Counted from the stretch's first letter, positions 42,652 to 51,656 are shown. The stretch is DNA of 64,000 nt from Streptomyces shenzhenensis (GCF_021462265.1 NZ_JAJONF010000001.1:186001-250000), one strand, 5' to 3'. Numbers and translations are program-made. The notes: a model not told the origin generated them from the sequence alone.

Positions 42652-45230
42652 TGCGGGTCCCGCTTTCCTGGCTGCGGGAGTACGTCGACCTGCCGGCCAC
42701 CGAGACCGGCCGTGACGTGCAGGCCAAGCTCATTTCGGCCGGTCTCGAGGTCGAGACCGTCGAGCAGCTCGGCGACGGCCTCAAGGGCCCCCTGGTCGTC
42801 GGCCAGGTGCTGACCATCGAGGAGCTGGAGGGCTTCAAGAAGCCGATCCGCTTCTGCACGGTGGACGTCGGCCGGGCTGGGGGCACCTCCCAGGCTTTCG
42901 GCCCTGGGGGAGGCACCGGCGAGCCCCAGGAGATCGTCTGCGGCGCCCGCAACTTCGCCGTCGGCGACAAGGTCGTGGTCGTGCTCCCGGGCGCGGTGCT
43001 GCCCGGCGGGTTCGCCATCGCCGCGCGCAAGACGTACGGCAAGACCTCCCACGGCATGATCTGCTCCAGCGACGAGCTGGGCATGGGCGACGACGGCAGC
43101 CACGGCATCATCGTGCTGCCGCCGGAGACCGAGGTCGGCAAGGACGCCATCGAACTCCTGGAGCTGGTCGACGAGGTCCTGGACATCGCCGTCACCGCCA
43201 ACCGCGGCGACTGCCTGTCCATCCGTGGCGTGGCCCGCGAGACCGCCATCGCCTACGGCCTGCCGCTGCGCGACCCGGCCCTCCTCGACGTGCCGGGACC
43301 GAACGCCTTCGGCTACCCGGTCCAGGTCCTGGACCCGCTCGGCTGCGACCGCTTCACCGCGCGCACCGTCACCGGTCTGAGCCCGGAGGCCCGCTCCCCG
43401 ATCTGGATCCAGCGCCGCCTGCAGAAGGTCGGCATGCGCCCGATCTCCCTTGCGGTCGACGTCACCAACTACGTGATGATGGAGCTCGGCCAGCCGCTGC
43501 ACGCCTACGACCGGGCGCTCGTCCAGGGCACCATCGGCGTCCGCCGCGCGGCCGAGGGCGAGAAGATCGTCACCCTCGACGGCACCGAGCGGAAGCTGCA
43601 CGCGGAAGACCTGGTCATCACCGACGACCGCGGCCCGATCGGCCTCGCGGGCGTCATGGGCGGCGCCAACACCGAGATCGCCGACCTCCCCCAGTCTCGA
43701 ACGGGCTCGACCGGGGGGACCCCCATGGACCTGGAGAACGCCACGACCGACGTGGTGATCGAGGCGGCCCACTTCGACGCCGTCGCCATCGCGCGCACCG
43801 CCCGTCGCCACAAGCTGTCCTCCGAGGCCTCCCGCCGCTTCGAGCGCGGCGTCGACCCGCAGGCCGCGGCCGCCGCCGCGCAGCGCACGGTCGACCTGCT
43901 GGTGCTGCTCGCGGGCGGCACCGCCGAGGCCGGTGTCACCGAGGTCAGCGCGCCGTCCGCGCCGCACACCATCACGGTCGCCGCGGACCACCCCGACAAG
44001 GTCGCGGGTGTCGAGTACGGCCGGGAGACCGTCGTCCGCCGCCTCCAGGAGGTCGGCTGCGACGTCTACGGGCAGGACGAACTGCTCGTCACCGTCCCGT
44101 CCTGGCGGCCCGACCTGCTCGAGCAGAACGACCTGGCCGAAGAGGTCATCCGCCTGGAGGGCTACGAGAACCTGCCCTCCACACTGCCCAAGCCGCCGTC
44201 CGGCCGTGGCCTGACCCACCGCCAGCGCCTGCACCGCCGGGTCGGCCGCGCGCTGGCCGGGGCCGGCTATGTCGAGGCGCCGAACTACCCGTTCGTCGGT
44301 GAGCAGGTCTTCGACCAGCTCGGCCTGGCCGCCGACGACCCGGCCCGCCGCGTCGTCAAGCTCACCAACCCGCTCAACGACGAGGAGCCCGCGCTCCGCA
44401 CCTCGCTGCTGCCCGGCCTGCTCGGTGCGCTGCGACGCAACGACGGCCGCGGTGCGCACGACCTGGCGCTGTTCGAGACCGGCCTGGTCTTCCTCCCGCG
44501 CGAGGAGCAGCGCAGCGCCGGGCACCTGCCGGTCGACCGCCGCCCGACCGACGAGGAACTCGCCGCGCTGAACGCCGTGCTGCCCGAGCAGCCGCGCCAT
44601 GTCGCCGTCGTCCTCGCGGGCGCCCGCGAGCAGGTCGGCTGGTGGGGCAAGGGCCGTCCGGCCGACTGGGCCGACGCGGTCCAGGCCGCGCGGACCGTCG
44701 CCGCCGAGGCGGGCGCCGAGCTCATCGTGCGGTCCGGCCAGTACGGGCCGTGGCACCCCGGCCGGTGCGCCGAGCTGGCCGTCCTCGCCGACGGCGCCGA
44801 GCGGGTCGTGGGCCACGCCGGTGAGCTGCACCCGCGGGTGGTCAAGGCGCTGGGGCTGCCGGCGCGCACCTGCGCGATGGAGCTGAACCTGGACGCGGTG
44901 GAGCAGGTCGGCGACGGCACCCCGCAGGCACCGAGCATCTCCACCTTCCCGGTGGCCACGCAGGATGTCGCCCTCGTGGTGGACAAGCCGGTGCCGGCGG
45001 CGGAGGTCGAGGCGGCGCTGCGCGCGGGCGCGGGTGAACTCCTGGAGTCGATCCGGCTGTTCGACGTGTACGAGAACGCCGCTCAGCTCGGCGAGGAGAA
45101 GAAGTCGCTGGCGTACGCGTTGCGGTTCCGGGCGGGAGACCGGACGCTGACCGTCGAAGAGGCGTCGGCTGCCCGCGACGCGGCTGTCGCCCTCGCCGGG
45201 GAGCGTACGGGAGCGGTGCTGCGGGGCTAG
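42651..45230 (+). CDS. pheT: Phenylalanyl-tRNA synthetase beta subunit with two repeat-derived insertions
   Basis: An 859-residue beta subunit. It has the tRNA-binding EMAP-like domain (residues 40-160), B3/B4 editing domain (about 215-390), B5 (about 420-490), the catalytic-like core and the C-terminal anticodon-binding FDX-ACB domain ([20 protein letters not shown] to end). Two stretches look inserted. About residues 76-89 ([16 protein letters not shown]) and 346-360 ([15 protein letters not shown]) are encoded by palindromic elements of the kind found between Streptomyces genes, kept in frame. Both fall in surface loops by comparison with usual PheT sequences, so the enzyme is presumably active. 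Start ATG 42651 overlaps pheS. Confidence 0.97.
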   Translation: MRVPLSWLREYVDLPATETGRDVQAKLISAGLEVETVEQLGDGLKGPLVVGQVLTIEELEGFKKPIRFCTVDVGRAGGTSQAFGPGGGTGEPQEIVCGARNFAVGDKVVVVLPGAVLPGGFAIAARKTYGKTSHGMICSSDELGMGDDGSHGIIVLPPETEVGKDAIELLELVDEVLDIAVTANRGDCLSIRGVARETAIAYGLPLRDPALLDVPGPNAFGYPVQVLDPLGCDRFTARTVTGLSPEARSPIWIQRRLQKVGMRPISLAVDVTNYVMMELGQPLHAYDRALVQGTIGVRRAAEGEKIVTLDGTERKLHAEDLVITDDRGPIGLAGVMGGANTEIADLPQSRTGSTGGTPMDLENATTDVVIEAAHFDAVAIARTARRHKLSSEASRRFERGVDPQAAAAAAQRTVDLLVLLAGGTAEAGVTEVSAPSAPHTITVAADHPDKVAGVEYGRETVVRRLQEVGCDVYGQDELLVTVPSWRPDLLEQNDLAEEVIRLEGYENLPSTLPKPPSGRGLTHRQRLHRRVGRALAGAGYVEAPNYPFVGEQVFDQLGLAADDPARRVVKLTNPLNDEEPALRTSLLPGLLGALRRNDGRGAHDLALFETGLVFLPREEQRSAGHLPVDRRPTDEELAALNAVLPEQPRHVAVVLAGAREQVGWWGKGRPADWADAVQAARTVAAEAGAELIVRSGQYGPWHPGRCAELAVLADGAERVVGHAGELHPRVVKALGLPARTCAMELNLDAVEQVGDGTPQAPSISTFPVATQDVALVVDKPVPAAEVEAALRAGAGELLESIRLFDVYENAAQLGEEKKSLAYALRFRAGDRTLTVEEASAARDAAVALAGERTGAVLRG
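42876..42917. repeat. Palindromic repeat inside pheT (first copy)
   Basis: GCTGGGGGCACCTCCCAGG, a seven-base loop, then CCCTGGGGGAGGCACC. Its first 19 bases match the pheS leader element almost exactly. It encodes the glycine-rich insertion at about PheT residues 76-89, length compatible with the reading frame. Confidence 0.75.
43686..43726. repeat. Palindromic repeat inside pheT (second copy)
   Basis: CTCCCCCAGTCTCGA, ACGGGC, TCGACCGGGGGGACCCCCAT: the sister form of the Streptomyces palindromic repeat family. It encodes [14 protein letters not shown] in the loop after [12 protein letters not shown] of PheT. Confidence 0.7.
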
Positions 45231-45841
45231 GCGCCGGCGGCAGAGCGCCGCAGGGGGAACTGTCCGCGGTCGGCTGCGGGTTGTGTGCGGCTGGTCGCGC
45301 AGTTCCTCCCCCAGCGCCCCCACAGGGCGCGTGTACGCGCGCATCTGGGATGGATCACTCATCCGGCTGAGATCCCTCCCGGATCCGGCCCTTTCAGGGC
45401 ATGCCGTCGACAGAATCGGACCGGCCTTTCGGGGCCGGTCCGTCTGTTCTGTCAGGGCCTGCATGGGGGCCATCGGCATGATGCGAAGCCGCCCGGTCTC
45501 CCCTCAGACCATCCTCCGTACGGTCTTCACAGCCCTGCTCCGCCACACGGCGGGCCGTCCCACCGACGACATCGCCCTCCTGGTGCTGAGCAACGAACGC
45601 ACGCCCCGGCACACCAGTTCGGGGGTGCGGGGCGATGACATCAGCGGCTCCGCCGCGCGGGGGCGGCCGGCCCCCACCCACCCGCGGCCGACAATGCATC
45701 GCCGGCTCCCGAACGGCGGCCAGGCCGCCGCACTGTACGAGGGGGGAGCCGGCGGCCCGGCCGGCCTCTGGGGAGGCAGTTCAGTCAACCGGGCCACCAC
45801 TCTCCGCAACAGTGCGCGCACGCTGCGGATGCGCGTACTCC
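45231..45841. other. About 610 bases without a recognisable gene
   Basis: It starts with a genus-type repeat (GGTCGCGCAGTTCCTCCCCC, then AGCGCCCCCACAGGGCGC, about 45290-45330). A GGACCGGCC/GGCCGGTCC hairpin lies near 45418-45439. Several short frames on both strands have no domain or ribosome site. The final 100 bases lead into the palindrome at 45842. Confidence 0.5.
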
Positions 45842-45860
45842 GTTCACACCCCGTGTGAAC
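45842..45860. promoter_or_regulatory. Perfect 19-bp palindrome before the TPR regulator
   Basis: GTTCACAC, CCC, GTGTGAAC, about 45 bases before the ATG at 45906 and overlapping where the promoter must lie (a TACGCT -10-like hexamer is at 45871). It is probably an operator, perhaps for the regulator encoded next. Confidence 0.6.
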
Positions 45861-45905
45861 GCGATCGCACTACGCTGGCGGCACAAGGCCACCCGGGGGG
45901 CATTC

Positions 45906-47255
45906 ATGCAGCCCAACTCTCTGCTCGACGCGATCCTGGACGAGGCGGGGATCTCGCACGCCGGTCTCGCCGCCCACGTCAACCAGGCGGGCCGGGCGCG
46001 TGGACTCTCGCTACGCTACGAACACACCGCCGTCGCCCGGTGGTTGAAGGGCCAGCGGCCGCGCGGCCAGGTGCCGGACCTGATCTGCGAGGTGCTCGCC
46101 GCCCGGCTGCACCGCCAGGTCACCCTCGACGACATCGGCCTCGGCGTACCCGGCGAGCCCAGCGTCCCGCACGCCGCCTCGCTCTCCGGCTTCGTCGAAC
46201 GGGCCACCGCCCTGTGGCGCTCCGACGAACAGCAGCGCCCGCACGTACTCGGCGCCCCCGCGGTCACCGGCACACCCGCCGTGATGCCGGTGTGGGAGTG
46301 GGAGAACCCTCCGGAGGACGTCGACGTCTCGCGCGGCGGGCGCCACCGGGTCACACTGGCCGACCTGGAGATGCTGCGCGCGGCCCGGGCGCACTACGAG
46401 CAGATGTACCGCAAGGCCGGCGGCATGGTCACCCGCACCCGGATCGTCGGTTTCCTCAACGCCGAGGCGGCGCCGCTGCTGCGCGGCAGCTACACGGATG
46501 CCACGGGCCGTCAACTGCACCGTGCGACCGGCGGGTTGGTGGCGATCGCCGGCATCTGCGCCTACGACTCCGACGCCCACGGCCTCGCCCAGCGCTACTT
46601 CCACCAGGCGCTGCGCCTGGCGAAGGCGAGCGGGGACCGCGGACTCGGCGCCTACGTCATCGCGCTCCTTGTCAACCAGGCGCTGTTCATGCGGGAGTTC
46701 CGGCAGGCCGTCGCCTTCGCCGAGGCCGCGCTGCGCACCGCTGGCAAGCACATCACCCCCGCCCTCGCCTCCGACCTCTACGCGATGCAGGCCAAGGCGT
46801 ACGCCCACCTCGGTGACGGCACGAGCGCGCTGTCCTGCATCCGGCGGGCCGAGACGGCCGCCGAACGCATCCGGCGGGGCCACGAACCCGACGAGACGGG
46901 GTATGTCCAGCCCGGCCTGGTCAATGTGCAGGTGGCCGAGGCGCTGCTCAGCCTGGGCGAACTCGCCGCCGCCCGGGAGCATGCCGCGGCCGCCGTCGAC
47001 AACCCCGCCCACGACCGGGGGCGGGTGCACCGGCTCGCCATGCTCAGCACCATCGAACTGCGCCAGGGGAACGCCGAGAACGCGGTGGCCACGGCGGTGC
47101 AGATGGCCGAGCAGGTCCGCGGAATGGAGTCCCAGCGCCTGCGCGACAGACTCCGCGTGGTACGCGAGCATCTGGTGCGCAGCGGCGGTGCCGGAACCGC
47201 CGAGGCCGCCGAGTTGATCGACGGCGCGCTGCGCGTGCCGCTCCAGGCGCGGTAG
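45906..47255 (+). CDS. Helix-turn-helix/TPR regulator (NsdA-like)
   Basis: A 449-residue protein. The N-terminal segment, about residues 1-75, resembles an XRE-type DNA-binding domain (LDAILDEAGISHAGLAAHVN, then HTAVARWLKGQRPRGQVPDL). From about 150 the protein is a helical tetratricopeptide-like array (LADLEMLRAARAHYEQMYRK; ALASDLYAMQAKAYAHLGDG; ALLSLGELAAAREHAAAAVD). This is the build of the Streptomyces NsdA group, repressors of sporulation and antibiotic production, though I cannot say it is that orthologue. ATG at 45906 follows GGGGGG; a GTG at 45855 lies too close to the operator to be likely. Confidence 0.82.
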   Translation: MQPNSLLDAILDEAGISHAGLAAHVNQAGRARGLSLRYEHTAVARWLKGQRPRGQVPDLICEVLAARLHRQVTLDDIGLGVPGEPSVPHAASLSGFVERATALWRSDEQQRPHVLGAPAVTGTPAVMPVWEWENPPEDVDVSRGGRHRVTLADLEMLRAARAHYEQMYRKAGGMVTRTRIVGFLNAEAAPLLRGSYTDATGRQLHRATGGLVAIAGICAYDSDAHGLAQRYFHQALRLAKASGDRGLGAYVIALLVNQALFMREFRQAVAFAEAALRTAGKHITPALASDLYAMQAKAYAHLGDGTSALSCIRRAETAAERIRRGHEPDETGYVQPGLVNVQVAEALLSLGELAAAREHAAAAVDNPAHDRGRVHRLAMLSTIELRQGNAENAVATAVQMAEQVRGMESQRLRDRLRVVREHLVRSGGAGTAEAAELIDGALRVPLQAR

Positions 47256-47311
47256 GCCTTCGGAGCCGCTGCTGCGATATTGCCACTTACTCGGCGGAAG
47301 GTGGCAGAACC

Positions 47312-47848
47312 GTGCAGTGGACGAAACAGAACGAACAAACTGTCTATGAAAACCGCTGGTTCAGCGTCAACCTCGCAGATGTCGAGCTGCCGGACGGCCG
47401 GCACCTCGACCACTTCCTGATACGGCTGCGGCCGGTGGCCGTGGCGACGGTGGTCAACGAGGCGGGCGAGGTCCTCCTCCTGTGGCGCCACCGTTTCATC
47501 ACCGACAGCTGGGGCTGGGAACTCGCGGCGGGAGTCGTCGAGGACGGCGAGGACATCGCCGTCGCGGCCGCCAGGGAACTGGAGGAGGAGACCGGCTGGC
47601 GGCCGGGGCCCCTGCGCCATCTCATGACCGTGGAGCCGTCCAACGGCCTCACCGACGCCCGGCACCACATCTACTGGGCCGACGAGGGCGAGTACGTCGG
47701 ACACCCCGTGGACGACTTCGAATCGGACCGCCGGGAGTGGGTCCCGCTCAAGCTCGTCCCGGACATGATCGCCCGTGGGGAGGTCCCGGCCGCCAACATG
47801 GCGGCCGCGTTACTCCTGTTGCATCACATGAGGCTCACCGACGACTAG
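47312..47848 (+). CDS. NUDIX hydrolase (contains a TTA codon)
   Basis: A 178-residue NUDIX enzyme. The box GVVEDGEDIAVAAARELEEETGW near residues 75-97 fits GX5EX7REUXEEXGU. N-terminal sequence TVYENRWFSVNLADVELPDG and the substrate loop LRHLMTVEPSNGLTDARHH resemble ADP-ribose pyrophosphatases, so the substrate is probably a nucleoside-diphosphate sugar. Leu167 is TTA (47810-47812), so full expression may depend on bldA. GTG start with GGAAGGTGG upstream. It overlaps the convergent small-protein gene by four bases. Confidence 0.9.
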   Translation: MQWTKQNEQTVYENRWFSVNLADVELPDGRHLDHFLIRLRPVAVATVVNEAGEVLLLWRHRFITDSWGWELAAGVVEDGEDIAVAAARELEEETGWRPGPLRHLMTVEPSNGLTDARHHIYWADEGEYVGHPVDDFESDRREWVPLKLVPDMIARGEVPAANMAAALLLLHHMRLTDD

Positions 47849-48102
47849 TGGGCCAGTGCCTGCCAGACCGTGACGACGAGGGCGCCCAGTGCGGTGAGCG
47901 CGGCGAGGGAGGGCAGCGGCCAGCGGGCGTGTTCCAGCGAGACCAGGCGGGTGTTGAGCTCGTCCAGTTCCTTGGCGGTCTCCTTGGTGCGATGGCTCAG
48001 CAGGTTCAGCCCTCCCTCGACCTGGGCGTAGGCCACATCGAGGCGACGACGTAACTCTGCGAGTTCTCCTTGGACCACGGGATGCTCGGGTTCGGTGGTC
48101 AC
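47845..48102 (-). CDS. Small coiled-coil, tail-anchored membrane protein
   Basis: An 85-residue protein. A heptad-rich helix (ELAELRRRLDVAYAQVEGGL, then KETAKELDELNTRLVSLEHA) is followed by a C-terminal membrane helix (LPSLAALTALGALVVTVWQA). GTG at 48102 with AAAGGAG seven bases upstream makes it a convincing gene despite its size. Function unknown; the layout suggests a tail-anchored scaffold or holin-like protein. The open frame extends to 48243 without homologous character. Confidence 0.75.
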   Translation of the reverse strand: MTTEPEHPVVQGELAELRRRLDVAYAQVEGGLNLLSHRTKETAKELDELNTRLVSLEHARWPLPSLAALTALGALVVTVWQALAH

Positions 48103-48244
48103 GGGTCCGCTCCTTTGCGTGATCGAGGGTGTCGTTCCGCATCCCTTTGCATGCGCATGAAGAGTGAACTCGCCTGGTGAGCGCGTGGGGAGAGTGTGCG
48201 AGAGGCATATGCGTGCCCGTGGTGCACACGGTGTGTGAAACACG

Positions 48245-48276
48245 CGGGCCCGGCACCGAAGCAGGTGCCGGGCCCG
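48245..48276. terminator. Strong hairpin at the edge of the accessory region
   Basis: CGGGCCCGGCACC, GAAGCA loop, GGTGCCGGGCCCG: thirteen perfect pairs. It lies just downstream of the truncated dehydrogenase and probably was its terminator. Confidence 0.85.
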
Positions 48277-48307
48277 TGCCGCATCGCTCCCTGTGACCGG
48301 GGAGTGC

Positions 48308-48430
48308 TCAGCCGTATGTGTAGAAGCCGGAGCCGGTCTTCCGCCCCAGCCGCCCCGCCTCGACCATGCGCTGCAGCAGCGGGGGAGCGGCGTACAGCGG
48401 CCCCTTGTACTCGGAGTACACGTTGTCGGT
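48308..48430 (-). pseudogene. 3'-end remnant of a 3-hydroxybutyryl-CoA dehydrogenase gene
   Basis: Reading the minus strand from 48430 gives TDNVYSEYKGPLYAAPPLLQ, then RMVEAGRLGRKTGSGFYTYG and TGA (stop at 48308-48310). This is the unmistakable C-terminus of 3-hydroxyacyl-CoA dehydrogenases. The remaining about 240 codons are missing: upstream DNA switches abruptly to a recombinase remnant. About 40 codons remain, with no start. Confidence 0.85.
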
Positions 48431-48459
48431 ATGTGCGATTGCCGCTCTCACCTGCGGCT

Positions 48460-48730
48460 TTATGGCCTGCCGTGGACGTGCGGGGAGTTCAGGGACTTCT
48501 CAGGGACATTCGGTTGTGGATCTTGAACGAACCACTCGTCCATGGCGGCGAGGCCCCGCCTGCCCGCTCCGGGCATGAAGTGAGCGTAGTGCGTCAGTGT
48601 GGTCTGCGGCGAAGCGTGCCCGAGCCACTGCGACACACTCACGATCGACTCGCCTGCCTCAAGCTGGGTGCTCGCGTACGTGTGCCGGAGGACGTGGAAC
48701 GTGTCCGCCCTGGAGAGTTCGACCGTGGTC
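48460..48730 (-). pseudogene. Tyrosine recombinase (integrase) C-terminal remnant
   Basis: Minus-strand reading contains DTFHVLRHTYASTQLEAGES and SVSQWLGHASPQTTLTHYAH, which carry the HxxR, GH and catalytic Y of phage-type integrases, ending at TGA 48460. The N-terminal two-thirds are replaced on the other strand by a transposase fragment. Probably a relic of an integrated plasmid or actinobacterial integrative element. Confidence 0.82.
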
Positions 48731-48734
48731 CCGC

Positions 48735-49053
48735 CAAGGGCCGTCGCAAGGGCTTCACCGAGACCGACTACGCCCGCCTGCTGGATGCCGCGCACCAACA
48801 GTTCGGCGGCCCCGTCGTTCTGGTCCGGGACAACTTGAACACACACGTCAGCCGCACCATGCATGATCTGATCGCCGCCCGGTTATGGCTGACCGTCCAC
48901 CAACTGCCGCTGTACGCCCCCGAGCTCAACCCCGTCGAGGGCGTGGGGTCGTACCTGAAGCGGTCGCTGGCCGACCTCACCAAACACAGTCTCGACCAGC
49001 TCACCGGGTTGGTGAAGACGCGGCTGAAACGGAAGACAGGGCCGTTGAATTGA
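48735..49053 (+). pseudogene. IS630-family transposase C-terminal remnant
   Basis: Plus-strand reading TETDYARLLDAAHQQFGGPV, VLVRDNLNTHVSRTMHDLIA, then LPLYAPELNPVEGVGSYLKR and LADLTKHSLDQLTGLVKTRL ends at TGA 49053. The second catalytic Asp (DN-N) and the final Glu (NPVEG) of the DDE triad are present; the N-terminal half is gone. It contains a TTA codon at 48887. No terminal inverted repeat is visible. Confidence 0.85.
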
Positions 49054-49135
49054 CACACCTACCGCCCTGGCAGCCGTTCGGGCGCTCCGGCTCGCCACGT
49101 CTTACCTCATCCTCAGGACGAGTTGCGTCGGGCTT

Positions 49136-49732
49136 TCAGCGGGTGACCGAGATCGCGAAGGGCGCGAATCCGCTGGATCGGATCACGTGCGGTACGAACA
49201 GGATCGCGGCCTCGGCGGCCCGCGCGGTCTCGATCCCGCCCAGGTCCGTGATCCACTCCTGATGCCAGCCGAGGTCGGCGAGAAGCCCGCGTACGACCTG
49301 CTTGGCCTCCGGGTCGTTGCCGGAGAGGAAGGCGGTCGGTGTCTGGGCGAGCGCGGCGGGCGCGGTCATCACCGTGTAGAGCATCGTGTTGAGCGTCTTG
49401 ACGACGTGCGTGTCGGGGAGACCTTCCTGAAGTCGCTCCGCGAGGCTTGAGCCGGGGTAGAGCAGCTCGGCCGGTAGTCCGTCTGGTCCGTCGACGGTGG
49501 CGTTGGAGACGTCTACGAGAATCTTGCCCTGCAGTTCCTCGCGCAACGCGATGAGCCGCTCCAGCGAGCCGGCGCCCGGGGTGGCGTTGATGACGATCTG
49601 CGCTGTCCGGGCGGCGTCGGCGGCAGAGCCTGGTGAGCGGTCCGCCACGGTCACCTCGTGCCCGGCCCGGGTGAGGGCAAGGGCGAGGCTGCCGCCGACG
49701 CGGCCGTTTCCGAGAACGGCGATCATGGTCAT
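49136..49732 (-). CDS. NADP-binding oxidoreductase (F420-dependent reductase-like)
   Basis: A 198-residue Rossmann protein. N-terminal MIAVLGNGRVGGSLALALTR is the GxGxxG dinucleotide site, then HEVTVADRSPGSAADAARTA and the family's LVDVSNATVDGPDG and VVKTLNTMLYTVM. It belongs to the NADPH:F420 reductase/YrfJ-like group, but which flavin or substrate it uses is not evident. The start could be ATG 49732 or 49726. It lies 40 bases from the next minus-strand gene, so they are probably cotranscribed. Confidence 0.85.
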   Translation of the reverse strand: MTMIAVLGNGRVGGSLALALTRAGHEVTVADRSPGSAADAARTAQIVINATPGAGSLERLIALREELQGKILVDVSNATVDGPDGLPAELLYPGSSLAERLQEGLPDTHVVKTLNTMLYTVMTAPAALAQTPTAFLSGNDPEAKQVVRGLLADLGWHQEWITDLGGIETARAAEAAILFVPHVIRSSGFAPFAISVTR

Positions 49733-49772
49733 GCTGATGTGGTCCTTCCGGTGCTTGTGGTTCTCGTGGGAG

Positions 49773-50606
49773 TCAGCGGGAGAGTGTGGTGACGGCTTCG
49801 GCGTGCACGCCGGGCGCGGCGGCCAGGAAGCTCTCGCTCTCCGGGGTCCAGGGGCGGCCCTCGGCGTCGGATATCTGCCCGCCGGCCTCGGCGACGAGCA
49901 GCGCCCCGGGAAGCAGGTCCGCGCGGGCCCCGGCGAACTGCCAGAAGGCGTCGATGCGGCCGGCGGCCACGTTCAGTAGGTGCAGGGTGGCGGGCACGGA
50001 TGTCCGTATCACGAGCGCATCGAAGAGCATCGCGGTGATCGAGGAGCCGATGCGCCGCACGACCTTCTCGTCCTCGTCCGGCCTGGCCTGGCTCGTGGCC
50101 ACGAGGCTCAGGCCGAGGTCCGTGGTCCGGGACACGCGCAGCGGGCGGCCGTCGAGGTGGGCGCCGGCGCCGGCGAGTGCGGTGTAGGTCTCACCGGTCA
50201 ACGGCAGGTGAACCGCGGTGAGCACCGGCTGGTTGTCGCGCACGAGAGTGGCGGTCACCGCCCACTCCGGCAGGGCGTGCAGGTGGTTGACGTTGCCTTC
50301 GGCCGGATCCAGGACCCACCATTCGCCGGGGGGCAGGGCCCCGCCCGCGAGTTCGTCCTCCACCAAGCGGGCGTCCGGGCGCAGGAGGGTGAGGCGGGGG
50401 CGCAGGACGTCGAGGACCGCGTCGTCGTTGGCGGCGAGCGCGCGCATCAGCTCTTCGCGGGTCTGGTAGCGGACCACGTCGCCGAACCGCTCCCGCAGCG
50501 CCGGAGCCGCCGCGCGCACGGCGCTCGCGGTCTGCGCGAGCAGGTCGGCGTCGGACGCGGAGCCGGCGGTGGCAGCAATTCCGGTGGTTTGAATCGACTC
50601 GGGCAT
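49773..50606 (-). CDS. Inositol-monophosphatase-like protein with altered metal motif
   Basis: A 277-residue member of the inositol monophosphatase fold. It has the usual acid cluster LVEDELAGG near residue 90, but motif A reads WWVLDPAEGNVNHLH where DP[LIV]DGT.NF is expected, and motif B reads FAGARADLLPGALLVAEAGG instead of WD.AAG. One metal-binding Asp is thus Glu and the GT pair is GN. It may be a non-phosphatase paralogue or have a changed substrate. ATG at 50606 has CAGGAG eight bases upstream. Divergent from the LysR gene, which probably controls it and the following oxidoreductase. Confidence 0.82.
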   Translation of the reverse strand: MPESIQTTGIAATAGSASDADLLAQTASAVRAAAPALRERFGDVVRYQTREELMRALAANDDAVLDVLRPRLTLLRPDARLVEDELAGGALPPGEWWVLDPAEGNVNHLHALPEWAVTATLVRDNQPVLTAVHLPLTGETYTALAGAGAHLDGRPLRVSRTTDLGLSLVATSQARPDEDEKVVRRIGSSITAMLFDALVIRTSVPATLHLLNVAAGRIDAFWQFAGARADLLPGALLVAEAGGQISDAEGRPWTPESESFLAAAPGVHAEAVTTLSR

Positions 50607-50744
50607 GGCGGTGCTCCTGTCTGAGTAGGGGGGTTGATGAGGCGGACCAGGCGAAAACCGTGCTTCTTTCGCGCCCGCATCTCGAAGGTAGGAGAGCCGA
50701 TCATTGACTGCAAGTGCATGTAAAGCATGGCTAGGGTGAGTCTC

Positions 50745-51656
50745 ATGCAATTGGATTTGAACCTGCTCGCCGCGCTCGATGCGCTCCTGGAGGAAGGCAG
50801 CGTGGCCGGAGCTGCTGAGCGCCTGCACGTCACCGCCCCCGCGATGAGTCGAAGCCTCGGCCGGATCCGGCGCACGACGGGGGATCAGATCCTGGTGCGT
50901 ACCGGGCGCACGATGACCCCGACGCCGTACGCGATCGCCGTCCGGGAACAGGTGCACGAGCTGCTGCAGCAGGTCCAGGGCGTGCTGGCACCGAGCCGCG
51001 AACTCGACCTCACGACGCTCGAGCGCACCTTCACACTCCGCTGGCACGATTCACTCGTCGCCCTCAGTGGCCCCGCGCTTCTCGCGGCCGTAGGCAAGCA
51101 GGCGCCGGGCGTGCGTTTGCGCTTCATCGGGGAATCGAGCACCGGCACCCCCGAGCTGCGTCGCGGCGAGGTCGACCTGGAGGCGAACGCGAACCGCCCG
51201 ACCGCACCCGACATTCGCGCCGATCGGGTGACTGAGACCCAGCACGTCATCGTCGTGCGGCGAGGGCACCCGCTCACCCGGGTCAAGGCTGTCACCGCCG
51301 CGCGGTACGCCGCGGCCGAGCACATCACCGTCTCGCGGCGCGGAAGGCTCGGCAACGCCCTCGACGACGCCCTGGCGCTGCTCGGCCTCACCCGACGGGT
51401 AGTGGCGACCGTGCCCACCGAAGGTGCCGCGTTCGAGTTCGTGCGCGGCTCCGACCTCCTCGTCACCGCCCCCGAATCGACGACGCGTTCAACGGCCACG
51501 GTTCTCGGTCTGACCCTGCTCCCACTGCCGTTCGAACTGCCGCCGGCCGCGGTGTACCTGTCATGGCATCAGCGCTATGACACCGACCCCGCACACGTCT
51601 GGCTACGCGATCTGGCGCGGACCGCGTTGGCGTTCCGACGTGACCCACACCTTTAA
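50745..51656 (+). CDS. LysR-family regulator (NodD/LeuO-like)
   Basis: A 303-residue LysR protein. N-terminal MQLDLNLLAALDALLEEGSV and AAERLHVTAPAMSRSLGRIR form the helix-turn-helix; the effector domain follows (TFTLRWHDSLVALSGPALLA). The opening DLNLL is that of the NodD-like branch. The ATG at 50745 with AGGGTGAG upstream is preferred to ATG 50727. The divergent gap to 50606 is AT-rich and includes TTGACT at 50704 and a repeated GCATG, plausible promoter and LysR-box material. It should regulate the phosphatase-like and oxidoreductase genes. Confidence 0.9.
   Translation: MQLDLNLLAALDALLEEGSVAGAAERLHVTAPAMSRSLGRIRRTTGDQILVRTGRTMTPTPYAIAVREQVHELLQQVQGVLAPSRELDLTTLERTFTLRWHDSLVALSGPALLAAVGKQAPGVRLRFIGESSTGTPELRRGEVDLEANANRPTAPDIRADRVTETQHVIVVRRGHPLTRVKAVTAARYAAAEHITVSRRGRLGNALDDALALLGLTRRVVATVPTEGAAFEFVRGSDLLVTAPESTTRSTATVLGLTLLPLPFELPPAAVYLSWHQRYDTDPAHVWLRDLARTALAFRRDPHL

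Noticed and set aside
48196..49053. A 285-codon plus-strand frame that ends as IS630 transposase
   Set aside because: Only the part after about 48735 matches a transposase; the first half is antisense to the dehydrogenase and integrase remnants, so it is a chance fusion.
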